Assembly: GCF_024169925.1 (NCBI RefSeq)
Contig: NZ_JALJXF010000001.1
Coordinates: forward strand, 4,470,001-4,534,000
Origin: Methylorubrum extorquens
GTDB taxonomy: Bacteria > Pseudomonadota > Alphaproteobacteria > Rhizobiales > Beijerinckiaceae
DNA: 64,000 nucleotides
Reading direction: 5' to 3'
Shown here in pieces: positions 8,564 through 17,695 of this stretch. Position numbers and translations under genes: made by a program. Under the pieces are notes generated by a model, which did not search any database, had not been told where the DNA came from, and saw only the letters and a program-made list of their open reading frames with translations. The first letter of the stretch is position 1, and each line of letters opens with the position of its first letter.

Positions 8564-10336
8564 ATGAGCCCGACTTCGCCCGTTCGCCCCGCCCTCGCGC
8601 TTCTCCTCGTCGCCTCTCTGGCGGTGCCGTTTCCGGCCCAGGCGCAGGCGGTTCCGCCCGCGCCCGAACCGCCGCCGATCCAGTCGGACGAGGCCCGCCT
8701 CCTGCCGGTTCTCGCCCGCCGCGGCATGGTCTCGTCGCAGGACGCGCTCGCCACCCGCGTCGGCGTCGAGATCCTGAGGCGGGGCGGCAACGCCGTCGAT
8801 GCGGCGGTGGCGGTCGGCTTCGCGCTCGCCGTCACCCTGCCGCGGGCGGGCAATCTCGGCGGCGGCGGCTTCATGATGGTGCACCGCGCCGCGGCCAAGG
8901 AAACCGCTGCGAAAACCATCGCGATCGATTACCGCGAGACCGCCCCGGCCGCGTCCACCGCCGACATGTTCCTGAACCCGCAGGGGGAGCCCGACCGCGC
9001 CGCCTCCACCCGCACCGGCAAGGCGGTGGGCGTGCCCGGCACGGTGCGCGGCCTCGCCGAGGCCCACAAGCGCTACGGTTCGGGCAAGCTCACGCTGGCC
9101 GACCTCATCGCTCCGGCGGAAAGGCTCGCTCGTGATGGCATCCCGGTCGAATCGGGGCTGGCCGATTCCCTGCCGCGGGCGTCCGGCCTGCTCGGGCAAT
9201 GGCCGTCGAGCCGGGCGGTGTTCTTCGAGGGCGACCATGTGCTCCCCCGCGGCGCGACCTTGCGCCAGACCGATCTGGCCGACACCCTGAAGGCGATCGC
9301 CGAGCGGGGGCCGGACGCCTTCTACCAGGGGCCGATCGCCGACAAGATCGCCGCCTCCGTCCAGGGCGCGGGGGGAATCATGACCGCGGCCGATCTTGCC
9401 GCCTACCGGCCGGAGGTCCGCACGCCGGTGCGCGGCACCTATCGCGGCTACGAGGTCGTCTCGATGCCGCCGCCGAGTTCCGGCGGGGTGCATCTCATCG
9501 AGATCCTCAACATCCTCGAGGGCTACGATCTCGCTGGCATGGGCGCAGGCAGCGCGGGCGCGCTTCACACCCTCGCCGAGGCGATGAAGCCCGCTTATGC
9601 CGACCGGGCCACTTGGCTCGGCGACCCGTCGCGAACCAAGGTTCCGGTCGCGGGGCTCATCGCCAAACCCTACGCCGCCACCTTGCGCGAAAAGATCGAC
9701 CCGGAGCGGGCCAAGTCCGCCGCGGAGGTCAGCGCCGGCAATCCGCTGCCTTACGAATCCGACCAGACCACGCACTTCTCGGTGGTGGACGCGGAGGGGA
9801 ACGCCGTCTCCAACACCTACACGCTGAACTTTTCCTACGGGATCGGACTGGTCGCCGAAGGAACGGGCGTGCTGCTCAACAACGAGATGGACGACTTCTC
9901 CGCCAAGACCGGGGCGCGCAACGCCTACGGCCTCGTCGGCGGCGAGGCCAACGCCGTAGCGCCGGGCGCGCGCCCGCTCTCCTCAATGACGCCCACCTTC
10001 GTGTTCCGGGACGGTCGGCTGTTCCTCGTCACCGGCAGTCCCGGCGGCAGCCGCATCATCACGACCACGCTTCAGGTCATCGTGAACGTGCTCGATTTCC
10101 GGATGAACCTCGCCCAGGCCGTCGCCGCGCCGCGCATCCACCACCAGTGGCAGCCCGATGTGCTGATGGCCGAGGAGGGCGTCTCGCCCGATACGCTCGC
10201 CTTGCTGCGGACCAAGGGCCACACCGTGAAGGTCGGCGCGACCTCGGGCTCGGCCAATTCGGTGATGGCCGAGGACGGCCTGCTCGCCGGCGCCTCCGAT
10301 CCGCGCCAGCGGGGCACGCTGGCCGAGGGGCCTTAG
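8564..10336 (+). CDS. ggt: Gamma-glutamyltranspeptidase
   Basis: This is a 590-residue secreted Ntn-hydrolase that cleaves gamma-glutamyl bonds of glutathione and related peptides in the periplasm. A signal peptide ends around AQAQA. SSQDALATRVGVEILRRGG is the family N-terminal block and LGGGGFMM follows. The autoprocessing nucleophile is the first Thr of TTHFSVVD (T402), which splits the precursor into large and small subunits. Downstream are LNNEMDDF, the PLSSMTPT loop and TGSPGGSRIITT. The length matches the family. It is monocistronic here, and 158 bp with hairpins follow before plsC. Confidence 0.95.
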   Translation: MSPTSPVRPALALLLVASLAVPFPAQAQAVPPAPEPPPIQSDEARLLPVLARRGMVSSQDALATRVGVEILRRGGNAVDAAVAVGFALAVTLPRAGNLGGGGFMMVHRAAAKETAAKTIAIDYRETAPAASTADMFLNPQGEPDRAASTRTGKAVGVPGTVRGLAEAHKRYGSGKLTLADLIAPAERLARDGIPVESGLADSLPRASGLLGQWPSSRAVFFEGDHVLPRGATLRQTDLADTLKAIAERGPDAFYQGPIADKIAASVQGAGGIMTAADLAAYRPEVRTPVRGTYRGYEVVSMPPPSSGGVHLIEILNILEGYDLAGMGAGSAGALHTLAEAMKPAYADRATWLGDPSRTKVPVAGLIAKPYAATLREKIDPERAKSAAEVSAGNPLPYESDQTTHFSVVDAEGNAVSNTYTLNFSYGIGLVAEGTGVLLNNEMDDFSAKTGARNAYGLVGGEANAVAPGARPLSSMTPTFVFRDGRLFLVTGSPGGSRIITTTLQVIVNVLDFRMNLAQAVAAPRIHHQWQPDVLMAEEGVSPDTLALLRTKGHTVKVGATSGSANSVMAEDGLLAGASDPRQRGTLAEGP

Positions 10337-10381
10337 CGAGCCCTCTCCGACTGCCGCGACCAGGGCTCTGCCCTGGGCCTG

Positions 10382-10401
10382 CGAAAAGGCGAGCCTTTTC
10401 G
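10382..10401. repeat. Short perfect hairpin after ggt
   Basis: CGAAAAGG and CCTTTTCG pair around CGAG. A second stem (CCAGGGC/GCCCTGG) lies just upstream at about 10360-10377. Together they look like an intergenic palindromic unit and might help end ggt transcription. Confidence 0.4.
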
Positions 10402-10495
10402 AAATCCGGGCTCTTGCGGCGGACCCGGCGGGTTTCCGCGGTGGGCAAGCGCAGGCGCACACGGTAAAGGAGCGCCAGCCTCACGCGGACCACCG

Positions 10496-11287
10496 ATGCT
10501 CCTCTTCCGCTCGCTTGCCTTCAACCTCTCCTTCTACGTCGCGACGGCCGTGATCGCGATCGGGGGACTGCCCGCGTTCATCACACGCAAGGGCGTGATC
10601 CGGGTGGCGCAGTTCTGGGGCCGCACGGTGGTGTTCCTGCTGCGCGTGATCGGCGGGACACGCGTGGAGTTCCGCGGCCTGGAGAACATCCCGAAGGGCC
10701 CGCTGCTGGTGGCCGCCAAGCATCAATCCGCGCTGGAGACGCTGGCACTCACGATTCCGTTCGAGGATTTCGGCTACGTCCTCAAGCGCGAGCTGATGTG
10801 GATTCCGGTGGTCGGCTGGTACTTCGCCCGGGGCGGCATGGTGCCGATCGATCGCTCGAAGGGCACGCGGGCGATGGCGGCGATGAACAAGGCGGCGGCG
10901 CAGGCCATCCGCGACGGGCGCCAGCTCATCATCTTCCCCGAGGGCACCCGCCGCCCGGCCGGCGCCCCGCCCGCGTACAAGCAGGGCGCCTCCCACCTCT
11001 ACGCGGCGCTGAACGTGCCCTGCCTGCCCGTTGCGCTGAACACCGGCCTCTATTGGCGCCGCCGCGGCTTTCGCCGGATGCCGGGCACGACGGTGATCGA
11101 GTTCCTGCCGGTCATCCCGCCGGGGTTGCCGCGTCCCGCCTTCCTCAAGGAGCTGCAGACCCGCATCGAGACGGCCTCCGACGCGCTGCTGGCGGAGGGC
11201 CGGGACGACCTCGCCCGCCACGGCCACCCGGTCGCCGTGGCGATGGGCGGCTCGACGCCCGCGCCGGATCCATCCGGGACGCTGTGA
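10496..11287 (+). CDS. plsC: 1-acyl-sn-glycerol-3-phosphate acyltransferase
   Basis: This 263-residue inner-membrane enzyme adds the second acyl chain to lysophosphatidate, giving phosphatidate. A hydrophobic N-terminus is followed by KHQSALET (HX4E in place of the usual HX4D), GMVPIDRS, the glycerol-phosphate motif FPEGTR, and CLPVALNTG. The Glu variant is conservative. The gene ends three bases before a convergent P-loop kinase gene. Confidence 0.93.
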   Translation: MLLFRSLAFNLSFYVATAVIAIGGLPAFITRKGVIRVAQFWGRTVVFLLRVIGGTRVEFRGLENIPKGPLLVAAKHQSALETLALTIPFEDFGYVLKRELMWIPVVGWYFARGGMVPIDRSKGTRAMAAMNKAAAQAIRDGRQLIIFPEGTRRPAGAPPAYKQGASHLYAALNVPCLPVALNTGLYWRRRGFRRMPGTTVIEFLPVIPPGLPRPAFLKELQTRIETASDALLAEGRDDLARHGHPVAVAMGGSTPAPDPSGTL

Positions 11288-11290
11288 ACA

Positions 11291-11902
11291 TCAGACGGCC
11301 GCGAAACGGCGGACGGCGGAGGGCCCGCGCAGAACGACCCGGCGGCCGGAAAAGCTTTCGACAAGCGCGAGGCTGCGCGTCCGGCGAATGCGGTTCCAGT
11401 TCGCGGTGTAGCTGAGAAACTCGAACGTGAGCTGCTCCGGACAGCCCTCGGGCCCGTCAGGCCGCACCTGCCCGAAGCTCGACAAGGTCCGCCGCAGCAT
11501 CCGCGCCGTGCAGCGCCACGCCGGCATGTCGAGATAGATCACCGTGTCGGCTGCGGCGAACCGGGGCGCGATCGTGTCGATGTAGTTGCCGTCGACGACC
11601 CAGGCGGGGAGGGCGGCGATCCGCTCGACTTCGGCGCGGAAGGCCGCGGGCTCGGCCTCGACCCAGCCGGGGTGCCAATAGGCGCGGTCGAGGTGGAACA
11701 CCGGCAGACCGTGCCGGGCGCCGAGATCGCGGGCCAGGGTCGATTTCCCGCTGCCCGGCGGCCCGAGGATCACCACTCGCCGGGGCGGAGGCCTCGTCCC
11801 AGATCCGATTGATCCCTTCGGGATGGCGGGTTCGACTTCGCTCAAGCGCCGCGCGGGCTTGCCGATACGCTCCCCGCTCGGATCGAGCGGAAACCGTATC
11901 AC
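11291..11902 (-). CDS. P-loop nucleotide kinase (FlaR/topology-modulation type)
   Basis: A Walker A motif, GPPGSGKST, is followed by LARDLGARHGLPVFHLDRAYWHPGW and a WVVDGNYIDT block. This is the pattern of small adenylate-kinase-like proteins annotated as DNA topology modulation protein FlaR. The substrate is unknown. Taken from the GTG that overlaps the metW stop (GTGA) it has 203 residues, but the first 40 are low-complexity and coincide with a dispersed repeat (about 11800-11880). The native start may therefore be the GTG just before VILGPPG. Convergent with plsC. Confidence 0.8.
   Translation of the reverse strand: MIRFPLDPSGERIGKPARRLSEVEPAIPKGSIGSGTRPPPRRVVILGPPGSGKSTLARDLGARHGLPVFHLDRAYWHPGWVEAEPAAFRAEVERIAALPAWVVDGNYIDTIAPRFAAADTVIYLDMPAWRCTARMLRRTLSSFGQVRPDGPEGCPEQLTFEFLSYTANWNRIRRTRSLALVESFSGRRVVLRGPSAVRRFAAV
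11806..11875. repeat. Dispersed repeat, copy A (partner at 19898-19971)
   Basis: The stretch shares CCCTTCG, the block CTCAAGCGCCGCGC and the block CCGATACG, in the same order, with the gap at 19898-19971. Here it lies inside the N-terminal frame of the P-loop kinase gene. Confidence 0.4.
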
Positions 11903-12588
11903 CCCCGCCCCCCACCGCGTCGCAGCAGGAACACGCCCTGCGCGCCGATCAGGTTCCAGAACCACCACGGCATCGAGAAGCGCATCGGCCGTCCCCGCGC
12001 GTCGAGGGCGGTGGCCTTCTCGATGCGGGCGCCGACATCCCGGCACAGGCCGACGAAATCGCGGATCGTGCAGTGGTGGATGTTGGGGGTCTCGTACCAC
12101 GTCTCCGGCATGATCTCGGTGACCGGCATCCGGCCGCGGAAGGCGAGTTCGGCCCGCACCCGCCAATGGCCGAAATTCGGGAACGAGATGATGACCTGCC
12201 GCCCGATCCGCAGCAGGTGCTCCAGCACGATGCGCGGGTTGCGGGTCGCCTGGATGGTCTGGGACAGGACCACGACGTCGAAGGCATCGTCGGGGTAGTT
12301 GGCGAGATCGGTGTCGGCGTCGCCCTGGATCACCGGCAGGCCGCGGGCGAGGCAGGCGTTGACGCCTTCGCGCGACAACTCGATGCCGCGGCCATCGACG
12401 CCGCGACGGTCGCGCAGGAGCGCCAGCAGCGAGCCGTCGCCGCAGCCGATGTCGAGGACGCGCGCGCCCGGCGGCACGAGGCCGAGCACGACGATATGAT
12501 CGACGCGCGCCGTGCCCTCGCCGCGGGGCAGCGCCTCGGCGGCCTCCCAGGGAACGCCCGAGGCGGCGTCGGTGAAGCTCTCGCTCAT
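11899..12588 (-). CDS. metW: Methionine biosynthesis protein MetW
   Basis: This 229-residue SAM-methyltransferase fold protein has VLDIGCGDGSLLALL as its nucleotide-binding loop, then GIELS, VIQGDADTDL and FPNFGHWRVR, a MetW hallmark. MetW supports homoserine acyltransferase (MetX) in bacteria that lack MetA. It follows metX with an 18-bp gap on the same strand, and the next gene overlaps it by four bases. That gives a three-gene operon metX-metW-kinase. Confidence 0.94.
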   Translation of the reverse strand: MSESFTDAASGVPWEAAEALPRGEGTARVDHIVVLGLVPPGARVLDIGCGDGSLLALLRDRRGVDGRGIELSREGVNACLARGLPVIQGDADTDLANYPDDAFDVVVLSQTIQATRNPRIVLEHLLRIGRQVIISFPNFGHWRVRAELAFRGRMPVTEIMPETWYETPNIHHCTIRDFVGLCRDVGARIEKATALDARGRPMRFSMPWWFWNLIGAQGVFLLRRGGGRG

Positions 12589-12606
12589 CGTCTCACAGTC
12601 CCGTTC

Positions 12607-13824
12607 TCAAAGACCTCTGGCGCGGGCCGCGGCGTCGATGAAGCCCCTGGCGGCGGAGAACATCGCCGGTTCGTCGAGCAGGAAGGCGTCATGGCCCTTG
12701 TCGCTCTCGACTTCGACGAAGGCGACGGGTGCCGCCACCGCATTCAGCGCGTGGACGATGGCGCGGGAATCGGCGGTGGGGAACAGCCAGTCCGAGGTGA
12801 AGGACATCACGCAGAAGCGGGTCTTCGAGCCGCGGAAGGCATGGCCGAGCACGCCGCCATGGTCCTCGGCGAGGTCGAAATAGTCCATCGCCCGCGTGAG
12901 ATAGAGGTAGGCGTTGGCGTCGAACCGCTCGACGAAGCTGAGACCCTGGTGGCGCAGGTAGCTCTCGATCTGGAAGTCGGCGTTGAAGGAGAAGGTCGGC
13001 GCCGCCCGGTTCTGCAGGCGGCGGCCGAACTTGCGGTGCAGGGCCGGCTCGGACAGGTAGGTGATGTGCGCGCCCATCCGCGCGACGCCGAGGCCCTTGG
13101 ACGGCCTCGTGCCGGCCTCGAGATAGCGGCCCTCCTCCCAGGCCGGGTCGGCCATGATCGCTTGGCGCCCGACCTCGTGGAAGGCGATGTTCTGGGCCGA
13201 GTGCCGCGCGCCGGTGGCGATGGGCATGGCGGCAAACACCCGCTCGGGGAAAAGCGAGGCCCATTGCAGCACCTGCATCCCGCCCATCGAGCCGCCGATG
13301 CAGAGGAACAGGTCCGGGATGCCGAGCCGGTCGAGCAGCATCGCCTGGGCGCGGACCATGTCGCGGATCGTCACCAGCGGGAAGTCGAGTCCGTAGGGGC
13401 GCCCCGTCTCCGGGTTGAGCGAGGCGGGCCCGGTCGAGCCCATGCACGAGCCGATGACGTTCGAGCAGACGACGAAGTAACGGTTGGTATCGACCGGCTT
13501 GCCCGGTCCCACCAGCGTCTCCCACCAGCCGGGCTTGCCCGTCACGGGATGGCGGTGGGCGAAATGCTGGTCGCCGGTGAGCGCGTGGCAGATCAGCACC
13601 GCGTTCGAGCGCTCGGCGTTGAGGGTGCCGGCGGTCTGGTAGGCGACCTGGAACGGCCCGAGCCGCGCGCCGGAATCCATCGCGAGCGGCTCGTCGGCGG
13701 AAAACAGCATCACCGGGCTGCGCGGGTCGGAAGCCGGCGAGGCCTCGTAGACCTCCCGGCGCGCGTCCTCCCGCTGAAGGGTCTCGGCGGCGCGCTCGGC
13801 GTTCGGGGTGAGGGTGGAATCCAT
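12607..13824 (-). CDS. metX: Homoserine O-acyltransferase MetX
   Basis: This 405-residue alpha/beta hydrolase activates homoserine with an acyl-CoA in the first committed step of methionine synthesis. The nucleophile serine is in [12 protein letters not shown], and an oxyanion-type block [17 protein letters not shown] lies before it. The acid residue is in SDWLFPT and the histidine in KGHDAF. Family convention says acetyl-CoA, but several MetX enzymes use succinyl-CoA, so I leave the acyl donor open. The ATG at 13824 gives the usual N-terminus; the frame upstream is open but not conserved. No SAM riboswitch was recognised upstream. Confidence 0.93.
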   Translation of the reverse strand: MDSTLTPNAERAAETLQREDARREVYEASPASDPRSPVMLFSADEPLAMDSGARLGPFQVAYQTAGTLNAERSNAVLICHALTGDQHFAHRHPVTGKPGWWETLVGPGKPVDTNRYFVVCSNVIGSCMGSTGPASLNPETGRPYGLDFPLVTIRDMVRAQAMLLDRLGIPDLFLCIGGSMGGMQVLQWASLFPERVFAAMPIATGARHSAQNIAFHEVGRQAIMADPAWEEGRYLEAGTRPSKGLGVARMGAHITYLSEPALHRKFGRRLQNRAAPTFSFNADFQIESYLRHQGLSFVERFDANAYLYLTRAMDYFDLAEDHGGVLGHAFRGSKTRFCVMSFTSDWLFPTADSRAIVHALNAVAAPVAFVEVESDKGHDAFLLDEPAMFSAARGFIDAAARARGL

Positions 13825-14207
13825 GGCTTGTCCCGGGTGCCGGCCCTGGAACCGGTCCCGAGCGGCCCGGCACCGACTGTCCCGCCGGTCGCAAGGGCGG
13901 ATAGGATGCACCCGCGAGCGTATCTCAGGAGCCTGTCTTGGCCGGCTGACCACACGAGGTAATGTGCGCATCCCCGAGCGTCAACGCGGCGCGCCGGGCA
14001 GATCCGGGGCAACCGGGCGGGGAGACGTGCGGGCCACGCCAGCAGGGCTGCGGCCGGGACGGCCTGCGGCGGTTCGTCTTCGCGGCGCCGCTGCCGGTTC
14101 CGTGCTATCGATTGCGCGCGATTGATCATCCCTGTCCCGTCGCCGGAACCGGGGGAGCCCGTCTCCCTCGCGAGCCGGCGGACCGCAGCCCATCGGAGTC
14201 CTCGCGC
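13825..14207. other. Divergent promoter region metX / msrB
   Basis: This 383-bp gap separates divergent genes. On the minus strand a short CACA...TGTG stem lies about 140 bases before metX, but the conserved core of the SAM-II (metA) riboswitch could not be traced. Open frames entering msrB from upstream look non-coding. Confidence 0.4.
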
Positions 14208-14711
14208 ATGAACCGCCGCCAGACCTTGCGTGCCGGAGCCTCGCTGCTGGGCCTGCTCGCCGCCTCCCGCCTCCCGGCCGTGATGGCCGGCCCCGCCTCC
14301 GCCGCGGCCTTCGAGGTCGAGAAGTCCGAGGCCGAGTGGCGCGCTTTGCTCTCACCCGCCGCCTACCGGGTGCTGCGCGAGCACGGCACCGAACGGGCCT
14401 ATACGAGCCCGCTCAACGGCGAGAAGCGTCCGGGCCGCTTCGCCTGCGCCGGCTGCGACCTGCCGCTGTTCTCGTCGAAGACCAAGTTCGAGAGCGGCAC
14501 CGGTTGGCCGAGCTTCTTCGAAACCCTGCCCGGCGCGGTCGGCACGCAGGTCGACGGCGCCTACGGCATGCGCCGCACGGAGGTGCATTGCCGCCGCTGC
14601 GGCGGCCATCTCGGCCACGTGTTCGAGGACGGCCCGAAGCCGACCGGCCTGCGCTACTGCATGAACGGCGTGTCCCTGCGCTTCGAACCCGCTGCCGACG
14701 GCCCGGCCTGA
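14208..14711 (+). CDS. msrB: Exported peptide-methionine (R)-S-oxide reductase
   Basis: This 167-residue protein reduces the R epimer of methionine sulfoxide in proteins. It starts MNRRQTLRAGASLLGLLAAS, a twin-arginine type leader, so it should act in the periplasm. Zinc ligands are the pairs CAGC and CRRC. The catalytic cysteine is in GLRYCMNGVSLRF, where the usual form is RYCxN. GTGWPSF and GGHLGHVF are family blocks. It is followed 39 bases later by msrA, also exported. Confidence 0.93.
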   Translation: MNRRQTLRAGASLLGLLAASRLPAVMAGPASAAAFEVEKSEAEWRALLSPAAYRVLREHGTERAYTSPLNGEKRPGRFACAGCDLPLFSSKTKFESGTGWPSFFETLPGAVGTQVDGAYGMRRTEVHCRRCGGHLGHVFEDGPKPTGLRYCMNGVSLRFEPAADGPA

Positions 14712-14750
14712 CACATGGATCGAGCACACGGATCGAGAAGGATCAGCACC

Positions 14751-15497
14751 ATGACGCGCGAACGCTTCCGTCCCCGCTCATCCGCCCTCATCGGCGGCTT
14801 GGCCGGTCTCACCCTGCTCGCCGGTGCGGCCCTGCCCCTGGCGCCGGCTGCGGCGGAGGAGGGCGGGCAGCGCCTGCCCGAGGCGGCGATGACGGCCCGG
14901 GAGACGGTCGAGAAGACGGCGAAGGACGGCTCGGGCCTGCGCACGGCGACCTTCGCGGGCGGCTGCTTCTGGGGCGTGCAGGGCGTGTTCCAGCACGTGA
15001 AGGGCGTGAAGAACGCGGTCTCGGGCTATGCCGGCGGCACCCGCGCAAGCGCCCGCTACGACGAGGTCGGCACCGGCCGCACCGGGCATGCGGAGGCGGT
15101 GCAGGTCACCTACGATCCGGCGGTGGTCCGCTACGACGAGCTCTTGCAGATCTTCTTCTCGGTGGCGCTGGACCCGACCGAGGTGAACCGGCAGGGCCCC
15201 GACAACGGCCCGCAATACCGCTCGGCGCTGTTCCCCGCGGATGCGGAGCAGGCCAAGGTCGCAGGGGCCTACATCGCCCAGCTCGACGGGGCGAAGGTGT
15301 TCTCGAAACCCATCGCCACGAGAATCGAGTCCGGCGCCTTCTACCCGGCAGAAGGCTACCACCAGGACTACATGACGCTTCATCCGACCAATAGCTACAT
15401 CGCCGTCAACGACGCGCCGAAGCTGCGGGATCTGAAGGCGTTGTTCCCCGAGCGGGCGAACGGACAGCCGGTGCTGGTGGGCCGTCCGCCGGCGTAA
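14751..15497 (+). CDS. msrA: Exported peptide-methionine (S)-S-oxide reductase
   Basis: The enzyme reduces the S epimer of methionine sulfoxide. The N-terminus has a signal sequence (LIGGLAGLTLLAGAALPLAPAAAEE), so it pairs with MsrB in the periplasm. The active site is GGCFWG. Family blocks GYAGG, GHAEAVQVTYDP, NRQGPDNGPQYRS and EGYHQDY follow. The ATG at 14751 is chosen over one at 14715 because of a GAGAAGGA ribosome site. Together the two genes form a periplasmic protein-repair operon. Confidence 0.93.
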   Translation: MTRERFRPRSSALIGGLAGLTLLAGAALPLAPAAAEEGGQRLPEAAMTARETVEKTAKDGSGLRTATFAGGCFWGVQGVFQHVKGVKNAVSGYAGGTRASARYDEVGTGRTGHAEAVQVTYDPAVVRYDELLQIFFSVALDPTEVNRQGPDNGPQYRSALFPADAEQAKVAGAYIAQLDGAKVFSKPIATRIESGAFYPAEGYHQDYMTLHPTNSYIAVNDAPKLRDLKALFPERANGQPVLVGRPPA

Positions 15498-15508
15498 AGG
15501 GGAACTCT

Positions 15509-15532
15509 CCCCTCCCCGCGAGGGGGGAGGGG
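15509..15532. terminator. Hairpin between convergent msrA and bfr
   Basis: CCCCTCCCC (15509-15517) and GGGGAGGGG (15524-15532) pair around a six-base loop between two convergent stops. There is no T run, so any termination would be weak or factor-dependent. The sequence resembles the purine/pyrimidine palindromes at 56158-56280. Confidence 0.4.
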
Positions 15533-15540
15533 AAAGAGGA

Positions 15541-16038
15541 TCACTCCTTCTCGGGCGCGATCTGCTCCAGGCCGCCGACATGGCGCTGGGCGTAGAGCGG
15601 CAGGCCGATCTGGCCGATCAGGTCGAGCTGGGTCTCGAGGAAGTCGATATGGCCTTCCTCGTCCTCGGCCAGATCCTCGAACAGCCGCTTGGAGACACGG
15701 TCATTGATCGAGTCGCAGTACTTGGCGGCTTCGAGATAGAGCGAACGCGCCTCGTTCTCGGCGGCGAGGTCGCACTCGATGATCTCCTGAACGTTCTGGC
15801 CGATCCGCAGCGGGTCGAGCTCCTGCAGGTTCGGAAAGCCGTCGAGGAACAGGATCCGGTCGATGAACCGATCCGCGTGGTTCATCTCCTCGATGGATTC
15901 CTTGCGCCAGAACTTGGCGAGATCGACGTAGCCCCAATCGTTCAGCAGGCGGAAGTGCAGCCAGTACTGGCTGACCGCCGTGAGCTCGCTGCGCAGGCCG
16001 CGGTTGAGATACTCGATGACCTTAGCGTCGCCCTTCAT
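15541..16038 (-). CDS. bfr: Bacterioferritin
   Basis: This 165-residue subunit belongs to the 24-mer heme ferritin that oxidises and stores iron. Diagnostic residues fall at the standard positions: heme ligand M52 in EEMNHAD, and ferroxidase ligands E18, E51, H54, E94, E127 and H130. The start has a GGAGAGAGG ribosome site. bfd lies 40 bases upstream on the same strand, so the ferredoxin and its storage protein are co-transcribed. Confidence 0.96.
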   Translation of the reverse strand: MKGDAKVIEYLNRGLRSELTAVSQYWLHFRLLNDWGYVDLAKFWRKESIEEMNHADRFIDRILFLDGFPNLQELDPLRIGQNVQEIIECDLAAENEARSLYLEAAKYCDSINDRVSKRLFEDLAEDEEGHIDFLETQLDLIGQIGLPLYAQRHVGGLEQIAPEKE

Positions 16039-16078
16039 ACACCTCTCTCCTCGTGAGGCGTCGGGACGAATGATCGTC

Positions 16079-16369
16079 TCAGGCTGCGACGCCCTCGGGC
16101 TCCCTTGTAGTTTGGAATGATCCCAAACTGCAAGACGCTTCGCAGGCCGTCGAGCAGGCATGTGCACCGCCATGCGCGGCGCTGTGCGCCTGCGCCTCGT
16201 CGATGGCGTTGCGCAGGATCGAACGGATGGTGCGGGCGCAGCGTCCGCATTTCGGACTGCAGCCGAGACAGCCATAGACCTGGGCCGGGGTACGGGGACA
16301 GCCCGGACCCGGCTGCAGGCACGCGCGCACCTGTCCGTCGGAGAGGACGTTGCAAGAGCAGACAATCAT
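16079..16369 (-). CDS. bfd: Bacterioferritin-associated ferredoxin
   Basis: This 96-residue [2Fe-2S] protein reduces the bacterioferritin iron core to release iron. C4 and C6 are in MIVCSCN, and the second ligand pair is in a CSPKCGRC region followed by ARTIRSIL, the Bfd signature. The C-terminus is extended by about 30 residues rich in His and Cys ([20 protein letters not shown]), which is unusual and might bind metal. First gene of the bfd-bfr operon. Confidence 0.9.
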   Translation of the reverse strand: MIVCSCNVLSDGQVRACLQPGPGCPRTPAQVYGCLGCSPKCGRCARTIRSILRNAIDEAQAHSAAHGGAHACSTACEASCSLGSFQTTREPEGVAA

Positions 16370-16492
16370 GCGGGATCGCAACCTGTCGTGCCTGTCGGGG
16401 AGCCCGGCCCGCGAGAGCCGCGCAGCCCGAAGCCTCCGATCATTCGCGCCGCTCAAGGCCACCGGAAACCGGCCGATTTGAGGCAGACGCAG

Positions 16493-16509
16493 ATTAGAAT
16501 GATTGAAAA
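16493..16509. promoter_or_regulatory. Possible Irr box (iron control element) upstream of bfd
   Basis: The 17-base site ATTAGAATGATTGAAAA matches 11 of the 14 fixed positions of the Hyphomicrobiales ICE consensus TTTAGAA-N3-TTCTAAA. It lies about 125 bases before bfd in an AT-rich patch of the 340-bp gap 16370-16709, where no gene was seen. The match is imperfect. Confidence 0.3.
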
Positions 16510-16709
16510 CTTCAAGCTTTTCAGCAGTTTAGCGGCCGATCCGGACCCTGGCAACTCCTAACGGGCACGATTGAATGCGGCGCGAGCCTTCGTCGCGGCC
16601 GTCCTCGACGCGCCGCAGGATCGTCATCCGCCGGGACATGCTTGAGCGAACGCCTTCGCCGACAACGGGAAATTCCGCCGTGCCGGGTCGGCGCCGCGGG
16701 CCGCGCGGC

Positions 16710-17573
16710 TCAATGCGCCATCAGCACCGGCACGGTCGCGTGCGACAGGATGTGGCTGGTCGGGCCGCCGAAGATCATCTGGCGCAGGCGGCTCTGGGTG
16801 TAGGCGCCCTTGATCAGAAGGTCGCAGCCGAACGATTCGGCGGTGTCGAGGTAGAGTTCGCCGGGGGTGCGGCGGCCGGCGGGCAGCGCCTTGTGGGCGG
16901 CCTCGATGCCTTCGCAGGCGAGCGAGCGCGCCACGTCCTCCGCGCTCGGGCCCGGCACCATGCCCCCCTCGGCGCTGAGCACGAGCACCCGCCGGGCGCG
17001 GCGCAGGAAGGGCATGGCGAAGGCGACGGCCCTCGCCGTCTCGGTCGAGCCGTTCCAGGCGATCAGGACCGCCTCACCCAGGCAGGCCGGCGCGACCGGC
17101 GGTGCCAGCAGGATCGGGCGCCCGCTCTCGAACAGGGCGGTCTCGAAGGTGGTCATGCGCGGCGACCCGTCATCGGCACCGGGGCGCCCGACGACGGTCG
17201 CCGAGAACAGCCGCGCGTACTGGCCGAGGAAGGCGTCGCCCGGCGGCACGTCGGGCTGCCAGCGGTAGCGCGGTCCGGCATTGGCCGCCGCATCCGGGGC
17301 GCAGGAGGCGCCGGGCTCGCGCCGTGGCAGGCCGGCCGCCTCCATCGCCGCCACGAAGCGCTGGCCCGCATCCTGCGCCTCGGCTTGGTCGGCCTCCTCG
17401 TCGCGCAGCCACGTCATGCCGCCGACCATGTCCACGGGCACGTATTCGGCGAGCGCCGGGCGCAGGGCCACGCCCTCGATCAAGCTGCCGAAGCGGCGCG
17501 CCACCAGCACCGCCGTGGCGAAGACGGAGGGCAGGGCGTCGTGGAGGGTGACCGGAACGAGCAGGGTCTTCAT
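16710..17573 (-). CDS. Tandem-domain universal stress protein
   Basis: This 287-residue protein consists of two UspA-like domains. The first (about 1-140) is degenerate. The second (about 150-287) begins AVLIAWNGSTETARAV and ends with KGAYTQSRLRQMIFGGPTSHIL, close to the ATP-binding G-x2-G-x9-G pattern, then VPVLMAH. It is cytoplasmic; single-copy paralogues of this layout are linked to stress survival. The gene is isolated from its neighbours. Confidence 0.85.
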   Translation of the reverse strand: MKTLLVPVTLHDALPSVFATAVLVARRFGSLIEGVALRPALAEYVPVDMVGGMTWLRDEEADQAEAQDAGQRFVAAMEAAGLPRREPGASCAPDAAANAGPRYRWQPDVPPGDAFLGQYARLFSATVVGRPGADDGSPRMTTFETALFESGRPILLAPPVAPACLGEAVLIAWNGSTETARAVAFAMPFLRRARRVLVLSAEGGMVPGPSAEDVARSLACEGIEAAHKALPAGRRTPGELYLDTAESFGCDLLIKGAYTQSRLRQMIFGGPTSHILSHATVPVLMAH

Positions 17574-17695
17574 GGCCGGCCTCCGAGGCGTGCGAGGGAC
17601 GAGGGGACACGAGGGACGTGACGGCCGGAGGCTAGTGCGAAACGGGGTTTGGGAAAACCGCCCATGACACCGTCATCCCCGCCGTCGTCCCCGCC

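Noticed and set aside
8144..9775. A 543-residue open frame antisense to ggt
   Set aside because: It has no recognisable domain and fully overlaps a gene with a complete set of GGT motifs.
11809..13962. A 717-residue + strand frame over metW and metX
   Set aside because: It is antisense to two well-supported genes and lacks any domain.
13825..13970. Possible SAM-II riboswitch before metX
   Set aside because: SAM-II elements precede met genes in many alphaproteobacteria, but the conserved pseudoknot core could not be aligned here; only a short CACA/TGTG stem is present.
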